A stretch of 64,000 nucleotides of DNA from an uncultured Acetobacteraceae bacterium (GTDB lineage Bacteria > Pseudomonadota > Alphaproteobacteria > Acetobacterales > Acetobacteraceae): NCBI GenBank assembly GCA_903895595.1, contig CAITUP010000104.1, positions 1 to 64,000 on the forward strand, given 5' to 3'. Positions within the stretch are counted from its first letter, which is position 1, and every line of letters begins with the position of its first letter. Below are positions 27,026-36,007 of the stretch, piece after piece. Under the pieces are notes generated by a model. It did not search any database. It saw only the letters and a list, made by a program, of their open reading frames with translations, and had not been told where the DNA came from. A program made the translations under genes and the position numbers.

Positions 27026-27833
27026 CCGAGTCTGGCCGCTGCTGCTGACCGCTACGGCGCTGCTGTGGGCGATTCCGTTCGCATGGATGGCGGTCGCCAG
27101 TATGCGGCCGGGCGGGGCAGGGGCGGCGGATATCGCGTCGCTGCTGCCCGCCGGTCCGTTCGGTCTGGACAATTTCCGGGACGCCTGGACCTCCGGTCGC
27201 TTCCCGCTCTGGTATTTCAACACCGTACTGCTTTGCGGCGGGTTGCTGGCGGTGCAGTGCGTCACTGTTAGCTTGGCGGGCTATGCGTTCGCCCGCATGC
27301 GGTTTCCCGGAAGGAACACGCTGTTTTACGCCTTCCTGCTGCAACTTATGCTGGTGCCGCCAATCCTGATCGTGCCGAACCTGACCACTCTGGTCGCGTT
27401 GCATCTTTACGACACGTTGGCCGGAGTCGCCGCGCCGTACTGCGCATCAGCCTTCGGGGTGTTCCTGATGCGCCAGACATTCCGGACTCTGCCTGCGGCG
27501 TACGAGGAAGCGGCCCTGGTCGATGGAGCCTCCCGCCTGCAAATTATCGTCCACGTGCTGCTGCCTTTGGCGCGGCCGGGTCTGACTGCCTTTGCGATCG
27601 TCTCGGTCACGTCGCATTGGAACGAATTTCTGTGGCCGCTGATGGCCACATCTTCGCCATCGACCCAGGTGCTGACCGTCGGCCTCGCCAGTTTCACCGC
27701 CGGAGCGGAGGCAGGGTCCGAATGGGGCGTCATTGCCGCAGGCACCTTCTTCGTCGCCGCGCCGCTGCTGATCGCGTTCGTTGCGTTCCAGCGGCAGTTC
27801 GTTTCGTCGTTCACCTTCTCCGGCATCAAATAA
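27015..27833 (+). CDS. ABC transporter permease, UgpE/MalG-like
   Basis: This 272-residue six-helix partner of the preceding permease has its own EAA loop (AYEEAALVDGASRLQIIVHVLLPLARPGL, in parts) and the MalG-type start LLLTATALLWAIPFAWMAVASMRP. The start overlaps the upstream gene. A heterodimer with the first permease would form the membrane channel. The ATPase gene is not in the cluster. Confidence 0.88.
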   Translation: MRSSRVWPLLLTATALLWAIPFAWMAVASMRPGGAGAADIASLLPAGPFGLDNFRDAWTSGRFPLWYFNTVLLCGGLLAVQCVTVSLAGYAFARMRFPGRNTLFYAFLLQLMLVPPILIVPNLTTLVALHLYDTLAGVAAPYCASAFGVFLMRQTFRTLPAAYEEAALVDGASRLQIIVHVLLPLARPGLTAFAIVSVTSHWNEFLWPLMATSSPSTQVLTVGLASFTAGAEAGSEWGVIAAGTFFVAAPLLIAFVAFQRQFVSSFTFSGIK

Positions 27834-27846
27834 CCAGGAGTTTCCC

Positions 27847-29151
27847 ATGCGTTTGCTGCACGCCGCCACACTGGCAATGACGTTGATAACCGGAAGCGCT
27901 CAGGCGGCGACGGAACTGGATCTGTTCTTCCCGGTGCCCGTGCAGGGCAAACTGGCAAATGAGATGCAGCGGCTGATCGAGCAGTTCGATGCCACCCATC
28001 CTGATATCCATGTCACCGCCGTCTATACCGGCAGCTATGACGACACCAACCTGAAGACGCGCGCCGCGATCCAGGCCGGCAGGCCGCCCGGCGCGGTGAT
28101 CATGAGCGCCAATTTCGTGCGCGAATATGCGATCAACGGAGACGCGATCCCGCTCGATTCCATCATCGCCAACGGCGCCGAAACCAAGGGGCAAACGCCG
28201 GCGCAGTTCATGGACAGGTTCTGGCCTGCGCTGCGGATCAATGCGATGGAGCAGGGGCATGTCTACGGCGTGCCGTTTCATAACTCGACGCCGCTGATGT
28301 ACTACAGCGTGGACGCGTTCAAGGACGCCGGCCTCGACCCCGAACATCCGCCCGCAACGTGGCAGGAATGGGTGGATGCGCTGCGCAAGCTGAACAGGCC
28401 GGGCCGTTGGGGTGTGATGTTCCCCGGCACCTACGACTACCTCGGCTGGATCGTCAGCGGTCTGGCTATGGCCAATGGCGGCGAGTACTACAACCCCGGC
28501 TATGGCGGCGAAGTCTATTATACGGCACCGTCCACCGTCGGCGCGGTGACGCTGATCGATAAAATGATCCACACCTGGAAGGTGATGCCGGAAGGCGTGA
28601 GCGACGCCAATGCCGTCACGACCGCGTTCTTCCAGGGTCGGACGGCGACGATGCTGCTGTCCACGGGATCGCTGTCCTTCGTCCGCGACAACATGAAAAC
28701 GCCCTACAAGGTGGCGTTCCTGCCGCGCCAGTTGGTCAACGCCGCTCCGATCGGCGGTGCCAGCCTGATCATTCCGCGCGGCAACTCCCCGGAACGGCAG
28801 GCGGCCGCATGGACGCTGGTTAACTGGCTCACCAGCCCGGAAATCGCCGGCGGCTGGAGCCGGTTCACCGGCTACTTTGCCCCGCGTATCGCGGCCTACG
28901 ACATGCCGGAGATGAAAACCTACCTGGCCGAACACCCGGATGCGAAAGTGGCGCTGGATCAGCTCGCCTACGCACGCGGCTGGTTCGCCACCTACAATGT
29001 CGTCGGTGTGCGTAAAGCAATGGAAGACGGCGTGCAGGCGGTGTTGTCGGGCAAAGCCACGCCGGAAGCCGCGATGGCCCAGGCCCAGAAGGAAGCCGAG
29101 GCGCTGCTGCGTCCCTATGTCGAACAAACCGCGCTGAAATTGCCGAACTGA
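27847..29151 (+). CDS. ABC transporter substrate-binding protein, UgpB-like
   Basis: The 434-residue protein has a signal peptide (MRLLHAATLAMTLITGSAQAA) and a cluster D/type I binding fold. ELDLFFPVPVQGKLANEMQRLIEQFDATHPDI (in parts), GVPFHNSTPLMYYSVDAFKDAGLDP and NWLTSPEIAGGWSRFTGYFAPR resemble glycerol-3-phosphate binding UgpB; the last segment corresponds to the UgpB ligand-pocket region. ATG 27847 follows CCAGGAG. It should deliver substrate to the two permeases upstream. Confidence 0.88.
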   Translation: MRLLHAATLAMTLITGSAQAATELDLFFPVPVQGKLANEMQRLIEQFDATHPDIHVTAVYTGSYDDTNLKTRAAIQAGRPPGAVIMSANFVREYAINGDAIPLDSIIANGAETKGQTPAQFMDRFWPALRINAMEQGHVYGVPFHNSTPLMYYSVDAFKDAGLDPEHPPATWQEWVDALRKLNRPGRWGVMFPGTYDYLGWIVSGLAMANGGEYYNPGYGGEVYYTAPSTVGAVTLIDKMIHTWKVMPEGVSDANAVTTAFFQGRTATMLLSTGSLSFVRDNMKTPYKVAFLPRQLVNAAPIGGASLIIPRGNSPERQAAAWTLVNWLTSPEIAGGWSRFTGYFAPRIAAYDMPEMKTYLAEHPDAKVALDQLAYARGWFATYNVVGVRKAMEDGVQAVLSGKATPEAAMAQAQKEAEALLRPYVEQTALKLPN

Positions 29152-29161
29152 GGAACGCGCC

Positions 29162-29980
29162 ATGCTCATCTGCCAATTGACCGATTTGCACGTCCGCGCA
29201 CCGGGTGTCGCCGCGTCGCGGGTGTCGGAAACGAACATGATGACGGAGCGGGCCTTCCGCCGGGTCGCTGCACTACGTCCGGCGCCGGACGTGGTCATCA
29301 TGACCGGGGATCTAACGGAAGTCGGGGGCGAGGCGGAGTATGCCAACCTTGCTCGCATGATCCGCACGCATCTGACGATCCCGGTTTTCCAGGTTCCCGG
29401 CAACCACGACCGGCGGGAGAATCTACGGGCGGCGTTGTCGGTCCCGTCCACCGATCCGCTGTATCTGCAATACGCGGTGGACGACTTTCCGGTCCGGTTG
29501 GTCATGCTGGACACGGTCGTGCCCGGAGCAAGCTACGGCGAGTTGCGCCCCGAACAACTCGAATGGCTGGACCGGACGCTGGCCGCGGTGCCGGGCAAGC
29601 CGACTCTGATCGGGATGCACCATCCGTCCTTCGGCTGCGGCATCGCCCACATGGACAAGATCGGTCTGCGCGATCCCGAGGCTTTCGCCGCCGTGATCGC
29701 GCGTCACAAGCAGGTCGAACGCATCGTCTGTGGCCACCATCATCGCCCCATCTTCGGTCGGGTCGCGCATGCGATCGCCTCCGTTGGGCCGTCGGTTTCG
29801 CATCAGGTGGAGTTCACCCTCGATCCCGACGACCCCGGCGCCTTCCTGTTCGAGCCACCGGCGTTCCATCTGCATCGGTGGACCGAGGCGGACGGGCTCG
29901 TATCCCATATGGTCTATGTCGAGGCATTTCCCGGCCCTTATCCGTTTTTGACGGATTTCGATTATCCTGGAAAAACCTGA
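29162..29980 (+). CDS. GpdQ-like metallophosphodiesterase
   Basis: This 272-residue calcineurin-type phosphoesterase has a complete dimetal site: LTDLHV (Asp8, His10), TGDLTEVGG, PGNHD, GMHHPS and CGHHH. The order, length and the segments YAVDDFPVRLVMLDT and CGIAHMDKIGL closely match GpdQ, a glycerophosphodiesterase, and class III cyclic-nucleotide phosphodiesterases. It lies 10 bp after the UgpB-like gene, so hydrolysis of imported glycerophosphodiesters is the simplest reading. No signal peptide, so it is cytoplasmic. Confidence 0.87.
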   Translation: MLICQLTDLHVRAPGVAASRVSETNMMTERAFRRVAALRPAPDVVIMTGDLTEVGGEAEYANLARMIRTHLTIPVFQVPGNHDRRENLRAALSVPSTDPLYLQYAVDDFPVRLVMLDTVVPGASYGELRPEQLEWLDRTLAAVPGKPTLIGMHHPSFGCGIAHMDKIGLRDPEAFAAVIARHKQVERIVCGHHHRPIFGRVAHAIASVGPSVSHQVEFTLDPDDPGAFLFEPPAFHLHRWTEADGLVSHMVYVEAFPGPYPFLTDFDYPGKT

Positions 29981-30060
29981 ACACCATAGTCTGTGGCGTT
30001 CATATTTCGTTAACCTTTCCGCTGTACGACCAGGGCTTCGCAACGCGGAGTGCCCTGCCA

Positions 30061-30657
30061 TTGTATGTTACCGGAACGATTCTCCTTTCCCTGTTCGCCG
30101 CTGTCGGCGCCAATGGGCTGGTTCTCGCTGTCGGCCGGTCGCGACAACGGGCGCAGCGATATGTGGAGTCTCCCCAGCCTTTGGACGGCCTGGATGACGG
30201 CCCGGACGTCGCGCTGGATCGGGAACTGCGCACCGCGGCCGCACAGGCCCTGGGAGAGGCGGCGCCGTGTGTCGCGCGCATGGAATTCGCCGTACGGGAA
30301 GGGTTGATGCTGCGCACCAATCGAGCGGCGTTACGGGCCGCGCTGACCGAGGTGGTTGCCTGTGCCTTGCGCGATCCCTCCTGTGGGCGGGTTCTGTTGG
30401 TGGCCACGCGGCAGATCGGGCGCGTGAGGATTGCGGTGACCGACGATTGTGTCGCGACCGCTAAAACTGCGCGAGAAGCCGCACTCCGCAGCGTCAGCGA
30501 AACGGTCGCAATGCAGGGCGGGTCGCTCCATGTGGAAGTTCGCCCAGGAGAGGGCACCACCATCGCGCTGCATTTCCCGATCCCGCTGGCCGCCATCGCG
30601 CATCGAATCAACCGGCGACGGGACGTGGCGGAGGAGGCTGAACTGGTGGATTCCTAA
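30061..30657 (+). CDS. Membrane-anchored degenerate HATPase-like protein
   Basis: One N-terminal membrane helix (about 3-25) is followed by a linker and a region resembling a GHKL ATPase domain: RTNRAALRAALTEVVACAL at the N-box position, RIAVTDDCVATA at the G1 position and VSETVAMQGGSLHVEVRPGEGTTIALHFP at the C-terminal end. The DxGxG ATP motif is lost (DDCVA) and there is no DHp histidine domain. It may bind ligand or protein without ATP hydrolysis, or be decaying. No ATG is available; TTG 30061 follows GGAG at a long spacing, so the start is uncertain. Confidence 0.55.
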   Translation: MYVTGTILLSLFAAVGANGLVLAVGRSRQRAQRYVESPQPLDGLDDGPDVALDRELRTAAAQALGEAAPCVARMEFAVREGLMLRTNRAALRAALTEVVACALRDPSCGRVLLVATRQIGRVRIAVTDDCVATAKTAREAALRSVSETVAMQGGSLHVEVRPGEGTTIALHFPIPLAAIAHRINRRRDVAEEAELVDS

Positions 30658-30661
30658 GCGC

Positions 30662-31429
30662 CTATTCGAACCGGGAGAAGTCCGGCTTCCGCTTTTCCAC
30701 GAACGCCGCGAAGGCTTCCCCTGCCTCGGGCGAGGACAGGCGTTCGCGGAACAGCACCAGTTCTTCCGCGATTCGTGCCGTGACGTCCGGTGCGCCATGG
30801 CGGATCAGCTGTTTGGTCTGGCGCACGGCCTGCGGTGGCAGTACCGCCATCCGCCGAGCGAAACCACGCGCTGTGTCCATGAGGGCTTCTGGCTCGACGA
30901 CCTGATTGACGAAACCCCACTCCAGCGCGGTTTCCGCTGTTAGCGGTTCGCCCAGCAGCAGCAGGGCGCTGGCCCGCTGATTGCCCAGCAGGCGGGGAAA
31001 AAGCAACGAACTGCCGGCTTCCGGCACTAGGCCCAGGCTGGTGAACGGCATGACGAAGCGGGCCGAACGCGACGCCACGATCAGATCGCAATGCGCCAGC
31101 ATGGTGGTGCCGACGCCGATGGCCGCGCCGTTGACCGCCCCGATCAAGGGCGTTTGCATCGTGGAGAGGGCCGTCAGAAACGGGGACGCAGGGCTGTCGT
31201 TCCCCGCCACCGCGCGAATCTGAAAATCCTTGATGTCGTTGCCCGAGGTGAAAATATCCCCGGAGCCCGTCAGGATCGCCACCCGGACGGCCGGATCGGC
31301 ATCCGCCGAGCGCAGCGCGTCCACCACTTCCGCGTACATCGCTCGGGTTAAAGCGTTCTTCTTCTCAGGCCGGTTGAACGTGATTTCCATCACCCCGGCG
31401 TCGCGGGTCACAAGCACGTTCTCGGTCAT
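30662..31429 (-). CDS. Enoyl-CoA hydratase/isomerase family protein
   Basis: This 255-residue crotonase has oxyanion motifs TSGNDIKDF and NGAAIGVGTTM. The first catalytic-glutamate position is not acidic (GTTMLAHCD), while PEAGSSLLFPRLLG retains an acidic residue. This pattern matches enoyl-CoA isomerase (PaaG/ECI-like) rather than classical hydratase. It lies 5 bp downstream of speE on the same strand, probably a chance neighbour, and converges with the HATPase-like gene. Confidence 0.85.
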   Translation of the reverse strand: MTENVLVTRDAGVMEITFNRPEKKNALTRAMYAEVVDALRSADADPAVRVAILTGSGDIFTSGNDIKDFQIRAVAGNDSPASPFLTALSTMQTPLIGAVNGAAIGVGTTMLAHCDLIVASRSARFVMPFTSLGLVPEAGSSLLFPRLLGNQRASALLLLGEPLTAETALEWGFVNQVVEPEALMDTARGFARRMAVLPPQAVRQTKQLIRHGAPDVTARIAEELVLFRERLSSPEAGEAFAAFVEKRKPDFSRFE

Positions 31430-31434
31430 GGAGA

Positions 31435-32301
31435 TTACCCCGGCAGATGCTGTCCGATATACGGTGGCAGGTTGAACGAGCCCACGTGAATCTCAGGCGT
31501 CCAATACCGCGTGGTGCCCAGAATTCCCGCCGCCGCTGCTCGTGCACGAATGTCGGCAACGGAAACCGAGGTCAAGCCGGTGGCTTTCGCCGCCCAGCCC
31601 AAAGTCATGAAGCCGCCGACATAGGTCGGGACCGCCGCGACATAGGCCGTGACATGCGGGAAGAACTGCTTACGCCGAGCGCTGGTTTCCCGCAGTTCGT
31701 CGGCCTGCATGAACGGCACACCGCATTGGTTCACGATCAAGCCGCTGGGCGTCAGGATTCGCGCGCAATTGCTGTAGAATTCGTCGGTAAACAGGACCTC
31801 GCCCACGCCGATGGGATCGGTGGAGTCAACGATGATCGCGTCGAACGACGCATCCGGCGCGCGCTTCACGTAATCGATGCCGTCGCCGACAATTACATCC
31901 GCACGCGGATCGTTCCAAGCGTCGCCTGCGATCCCCGGCAGGTATTCCTTGCACAGGCGGATCACTTCGCCATCGATCTCGACCATGACGGCGCGATTGA
32001 CGTTGTTGTGTTGCAGCACTCGCCGCAGCACGCCGCCATCGCCCGCACCGATGATCAGCACGTTCGCCGCGGCGCCGTGCGCCAGCAGCGGCACGTGCGT
32101 CAGCATTTCCTGGTAAACGAATTCATCCCGTTCGGTGATCTGAATGACCCCGTCCAGCACCATGACGCGCCCGTGCGAGGAGCTTTCGAAAATCACGATG
32201 TCCTGGAAATCGCTTTTCACCCGCGCGAGCTCGCGCGTCACCATGAAGCGCTGGCCCCAATCGGGGTAGAGGCATTCGTTGATCCAGCTGTCGGTAGTCA
32301 T
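31435..32301 (-). CDS. speE: Polyamine aminopropyltransferase (spermidine synthase)
   Basis: SpeE transfers aminopropyl from decarboxylated SAM to putrescine. Diagnostic motifs are intact: VMVLDGVIQITERDEFVYQEMLTHVPL (in parts), VLIIGAGDGGVLREVL-like IGAGDGGVLRRVL, and the catalytic aspartate in IIVDSTDPIGVGE. The 288-residue length is standard. It follows speD on the same strand, separated by a REP-like palindrome. Confidence 0.96.
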   Translation of the reverse strand: MTTDSWINECLYPDWGQRFMVTRELARVKSDFQDIVIFESSSHGRVMVLDGVIQITERDEFVYQEMLTHVPLLAHGAAANVLIIGAGDGGVLRRVLQHNNVNRAVMVEIDGEVIRLCKEYLPGIAGDAWNDPRADVIVGDGIDYVKRAPDASFDAIIVDSTDPIGVGEVLFTDEFYSNCARILTPSGLIVNQCGVPFMQADELRETSARRKQFFPHVTAYVAAVPTYVGGFMTLGWAAKATGLTSVSVADIRARAAAAGILGTTRYWTPEIHVGSFNLPPYIGQHLPG

Positions 32302-32315
32302 GCGTTCCCCCGTCG

Positions 32316-32380
32316 TGGCCGGGCGTGACCCGGCCCTCTCAGGCCAAAGTGAAAAATATGGCCGGGTCGCGCCCGGCCAT
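32316..32380. repeat. REP-like interspersed palindrome, copy 2
   Basis: GGCCGGGCGTGACCCGGCC pairs with GGCCGGGTCGCGCCCGGCC around a loop containing CTCTCAGGCCAA, the same loop core as copy 1 at base 1-60. Several stem differences between the copies are matched on both arms, showing that structure rather than sequence is kept. It occupies the speD-speE spacer and could reduce speE expression or stabilise the upstream transcript. Confidence 0.8.
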
Positions 32381-32395
32381 ACCGATTGGGTTAGG

Positions 32396-32872
32396 CTAGA
32401 CCACCAACCCGCGCCGTTGTTCGCCCAGATTGATCGACGCCGGCTTGAAAGCGTCTTTCAGTGCTGGAATGCCTTTGTACGGATTGCACTCGCCGCACAT
32501 GAACACATCGATCGCGGCGAAATCCCGTTCCGGCCACGTATGGATGGAGATGTGGCTTTCCGCCAGCACCAGCACACCGCTGACGCCGCCGTTCGGCGAG
32601 AAATGATGAAAATGCCCGTGCAGAATGGTCGCACCGGCAGCCTCGGCGGCTTCTCGCAGCGCGCGATCGATATGCGCGGGATCGCCCAGATTGGTGGCGC
32701 CCCAAAGATCGATCAACAGATGCGTACCCGCGAACTTCACCCCGTCCTTTTCGACGAAGTAGTCCTTCTGAGCTTCCGTACTCTCTTCCACATTTGCCCG
32801 AGCAAGATCGGACGACGACTGGTTGCTGCTCGGGAAATCCGAGACCATCCCCAGTGGGCTGAGTGCGTTCAT
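32396..32872 (-). CDS. speD: S-adenosylmethionine decarboxylase proenzyme
   Basis: SpeD makes decarboxylated SAM for SpeE. It is translated as a proenzyme that cleaves itself before the serine in LAESHISIHTWPE, creating the pyruvoyl cofactor. Conserved KFAGTHLLIDLWGA and FMCGECNP (with the catalytic cysteine) are present. The 158-residue length and N-terminal extension fit the bacterial class 1B enzyme. ATG 32872 is chosen over upstream in-frame starts that add a non-conserved leader. Confidence 0.95.
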   Translation of the reverse strand: MNALSPLGMVSDFPSSNQSSSDLARANVEESTEAQKDYFVEKDGVKFAGTHLLIDLWGATNLGDPAHIDRALREAAEAAGATILHGHFHHFSPNGGVSGVLVLAESHISIHTWPERDFAAIDVFMCGECNPYKGIPALKDAFKPASINLGEQRRGLVV

Positions 32873-33049
32873 AGCGTACCCCTTCCTACCAGTAGACAGC
32901 CTGTTGGACCGCATCGGCTGAGCCGGCACGGTCCCCTGGGGCCAAGGCGGCGGAAAGTGGTGAAAAGGCGCGGGGAGCGCAAGTGCTATTATGCCCCTGA
33001 AGGGTAAAAAATCGCATAACCGAGGCGCGAAAATATATGGAGGCGACCG

Positions 33050-36007
33050 CTACGGGGCCCTGAAGGACGATGCAACCGCTGGAACGGCATGCGCCAGCCC
33101 GAGTTCGCGGTCCGATCGCGGAAGATCGGATGTGTTGTGCACCGGTTCGGCAGTCAAAAGACGAACCGTGTCTGCCAGCGTGCCCGATCCCAAACGCGTA
33201 ACCAGAGTCGCCCGTAGCGCGTCCAGGGTGTTGCGGTCACCCGCCCGTTCAGCCGCAGTGGCCAGCCGCAAAACCAGTTGAAGTTGTGGCTCCGTCAGCG
33301 TACCTGAGTCAGGCAATGCCGTTCCGACGGCATTCATCAACGCCTCCGTGGCTGCTATCCAATCCCCGGCTTGCTCGTAAACTGCCGCGCGCGCGGTTTC
33401 GGCGTGCGGGCCGGTCAGCCCTTCCAAGGCCTTGATCGCACCACTTGTATCGTGGAGCCGAACCTTCGCGGCGGATAACACGGTTGCGCGCCGCTCCGTC
33501 AGTGCAGGATCAAGGTCTGCGGCGGCCGATGCCGAGAGGGCGGCGATGGCGCCTTGTGCGTCCTCCTCCCCAAGCCGCAACTCTGCCAGCCTCGCGCCGA
33601 AGACGGCCCGATCGACCGGAGATGGTGCGTTGGCGGCTAGCTTTTCCAGCAGCGGCGCCGCCCGGGATGGCAGGTCCAGCGCCAACAGACGGTCGGCCAA
33701 CCGAGATGTCAGTTCCGGATTGTCGGGTATGGTTTTGAACAAATCGGCATTCTCATCCGCCAACGCCACCAGATCTAATGGTTTGAGCGCATCCGTGGCA
33801 TCGCTGTATAACATCGTGATGAACATACCCATCAAGTGTGCGTGCACCGCTGCGGCATGATCGGGAAATTCCTTCTCCGCCGATCGGAGCTCGTCCAGGG
33901 CGGCGCGCCAGTTTCCCGCACGCTGCCTGAGATCGGCCACGCGCTCACGCAACGTCAGTTCCCGTCGGTCGCCCCGCCATGCGACCCGTAACTGGTCCAT
34001 GACATCGGCTGCCTGTCCCGCATCCAACTGTCGGCCCGCTAATCGTAGCTCCACCGCGCGTGTCGCAGATCGGATACGGTCCTGTTGGTCATGGCCGGCG
34101 GCGAGGGCGTCGAGCATTGCCAACGCACCTTGGACGTCACCGTCGGTCTGTTTCAGGAGCGCTTTCGCGAATCCCAGACCGGGCGCGTCGGCAGCGAGGG
34201 CTATCATCCGCTTGGCCGCGGCCGCGGAGCCGCCCAGCACCATGGTTTCCGCCGCCAGAGGTAGGATTCGGTCCCGAATGCCGCGCGGGTATAACAAAAT
34301 CAGTGGCGCCGTCGCACTGAAGACAGCTGCGGCGGATGGCGATCCTTCCTCGGCGGAGGCATCGCGGACCGCACGCCACAGTGCCACATCGTCGGTGCCG
34401 GTCAGACGGTCATCGTCGATTCCCGCGGCATCTGCGAACCGGTTGGCCAGCATGGCCCCGATTGCCGTCAGGCCGATCGTATCGGGAGCTGCCGCTTCTT
34501 TGGGGTCCTGGGCGGCCGTGGTGAGCAGCAGCGACTGTGCTTCGGCGCCCATTCCTAATGCCAGCATCGTGCTGGCGACCGCCCGTCGTCGTGGCCCGCG
34601 GGCGCGGGCCGGCGTTGCGGCGGCATCGGCGATGCCCTGGGACAGACGCCGAGCCAAGGCCTCGGTCGGCAGGTTTGGGATCTTGAAACGACGGGTCAGT
34701 TGTGCGGCTGCCGCCGACGCATTGGTCTGCGCCGTTGGAGCGGTGAGTGCCAAGCCGGCCGGACCGCCGCTGAGAAGGAATCCGGTGGGAACGGTTCGGA
34801 GCGTTACGGTATCCGCAATCGGTTCCACAACGACGCCTAGAACAGCCGACAATAATAAAAATTCGGTTGCTTTCCTGCCCGACAATACGGCCTGCCCCGG
34901 CGCCCGCATTGTCCCGATCAGCAATGTCGCACCCGTCGTGGGGTTGGCCATACTCACGACCGTACCGGGCGCATCCGCCGGTAATTCCAAACGTCCATCC
35001 TTTGGTAAGAAGGGGATCGGGCGTGCAGCTTTGACTCCTGGTTGAATTGCGATCTTCCACCCTGTGGCGAGCTTTGAGAGCACGACACCTGCTTCGGGCG
35101 GAGGTCTGATTACGACCAGCGTCCCGGTTTGCAACTCCTGCACCGCAGCGTCTTTGAACAGTGCACTGTCTCGCAGAGCGGCGATATCGATGCTGCGACG
35201 TTCGTCGAACACAACGTAAATGGTTCCAGCCTGCCGGAATACCGCCGCCCCAGCGTGCGGCCCAAATGGCACAGTGAATGCGGCGCCGTCAGGGGAAAGA
35301 GGGGAGGGGGCGTAGGCTAGATCCGCGATGGCTGTTCGCTCCGCCGCTGACACGTGTTGCTCTGGTGCGTGGGATACGGATTCTCCTGTGTCCCCCTGCG
35401 GCGCTGCGGCCGCGGCTGCGGGGTGTTCTGGCGATTCATGCCGGTCTGTTGGTGCCGGGGGACCGAGGGCCTCGGTCTTGTGCGCCGGTTCGGTCGGTTT
35501 GCTGGGATCGGCTGGCTCTCGTTCCCTAGAACGTTGGGCGCCGCCAGAAACCGCGCCGATCGAGGCGACAGGAAGGCCAAATTTTTGCCTCCTACCTTGC
35601 ATACTGCTGGACGGAGCGTAAGCGTTAGAGGGCGGTACGGACTTGGCTGGCGGCGATGGGTTGTCCGGGTCGAGTACATCGATGACGACATGCCCGTTGA
35701 GCCTTGCTTCCCGCAGGTTCGCAGCCGCCGTGAGAACCAACGCCGCCTGTGCACCGGCGGTCCTTAGCGACAGCATGTTGCGGGGCGCCGAAGGCGCTGT
35801 TCCGAGGACTGTCGGTGCCGAGAATTCGATGGTCACCCGCTCGCCATCCCGTTTCAGTTGGTAACGGGTTTCCGGCGGCGTATCGAATACCACCCGTCCG
35901 AAATTCGGATGACTGCCGGATCGCACGGTTACGGCTGGCGGGCCGTCGCCTGCCGAGGCGGGGCCCGCCAGTAATGCCGCGAACGCGATGTATATTGCGT
36001 GTTTCAA
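33050..36007 (-). CDS. Large exported TPR-like protein of the flagellar operon
   Basis: The 985-residue product has a signal peptide (KHAIYIAFAALLAGPASAGD). An AMIN-like beta region follows (SGSHPNFGRVVFDTPPETRYQLKRDG, in parts), then a long proline/alanine-rich linker and a helical C half of TPR-like pairs (for example NWRAALDELRSAEKEFPDHAAAVHAHL, in parts). The start is TTG 36007, overlapping the cheZ stop as TTGA; no ATG gives the signal peptide. It closes the fliL-fliM-DUF6468-motE-cheY-cheZ operon. I infer a periplasmic scaffold for the motor; the exact job is unknown. Confidence 0.75.
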   Translation of the reverse strand: MKHAIYIAFAALLAGPASAGDGPPAVTVRSGSHPNFGRVVFDTPPETRYQLKRDGERVTIEFSAPTVLGTAPSAPRNMLSLRTAGAQAALVLTAAANLREARLNGHVVIDVLDPDNPSPPAKSVPPSNAYAPSSSMQGRRQKFGLPVASIGAVSGGAQRSREREPADPSKPTEPAHKTEALGPPAPTDRHESPEHPAAAAAAPQGDTGESVSHAPEQHVSAAERTAIADLAYAPSPLSPDGAAFTVPFGPHAGAAVFRQAGTIYVVFDERRSIDIAALRDSALFKDAAVQELQTGTLVVIRPPPEAGVVLSKLATGWKIAIQPGVKAARPIPFLPKDGRLELPADAPGTVVSMANPTTGATLLIGTMRAPGQAVLSGRKATEFLLLSAVLGVVVEPIADTVTLRTVPTGFLLSGGPAGLALTAPTAQTNASAAAAQLTRRFKIPNLPTEALARRLSQGIADAAATPARARGPRRRAVASTMLALGMGAEAQSLLLTTAAQDPKEAAAPDTIGLTAIGAMLANRFADAAGIDDDRLTGTDDVALWRAVRDASAEEGSPSAAAVFSATAPLILLYPRGIRDRILPLAAETMVLGGSAAAAKRMIALAADAPGLGFAKALLKQTDGDVQGALAMLDALAAGHDQQDRIRSATRAVELRLAGRQLDAGQAADVMDQLRVAWRGDRRELTLRERVADLRQRAGNWRAALDELRSAEKEFPDHAAAVHAHLMGMFITMLYSDATDALKPLDLVALADENADLFKTIPDNPELTSRLADRLLALDLPSRAAPLLEKLAANAPSPVDRAVFGARLAELRLGEEDAQGAIAALSASAAADLDPALTERRATVLSAAKVRLHDTSGAIKALEGLTGPHAETARAAVYEQAGDWIAATEALMNAVGTALPDSGTLTEPQLQLVLRLATAAERAGDRNTLDALRATLVTRLGSGTLADTVRLLTAEPVHNTSDLPRSDRELGLAHAVPAVASSFRAP

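Noticed and set aside
25397-27265. 622-codon minus-strand open frame
   Set aside because: It is antisense to the dehydratase and the permease, has no family features and arises from high-GC codon bias.
27826-29514. 562-codon minus-strand open frame
   Set aside because: Antisense to the UgpB-like gene and the GpdQ-like gene; no recognisable domain.
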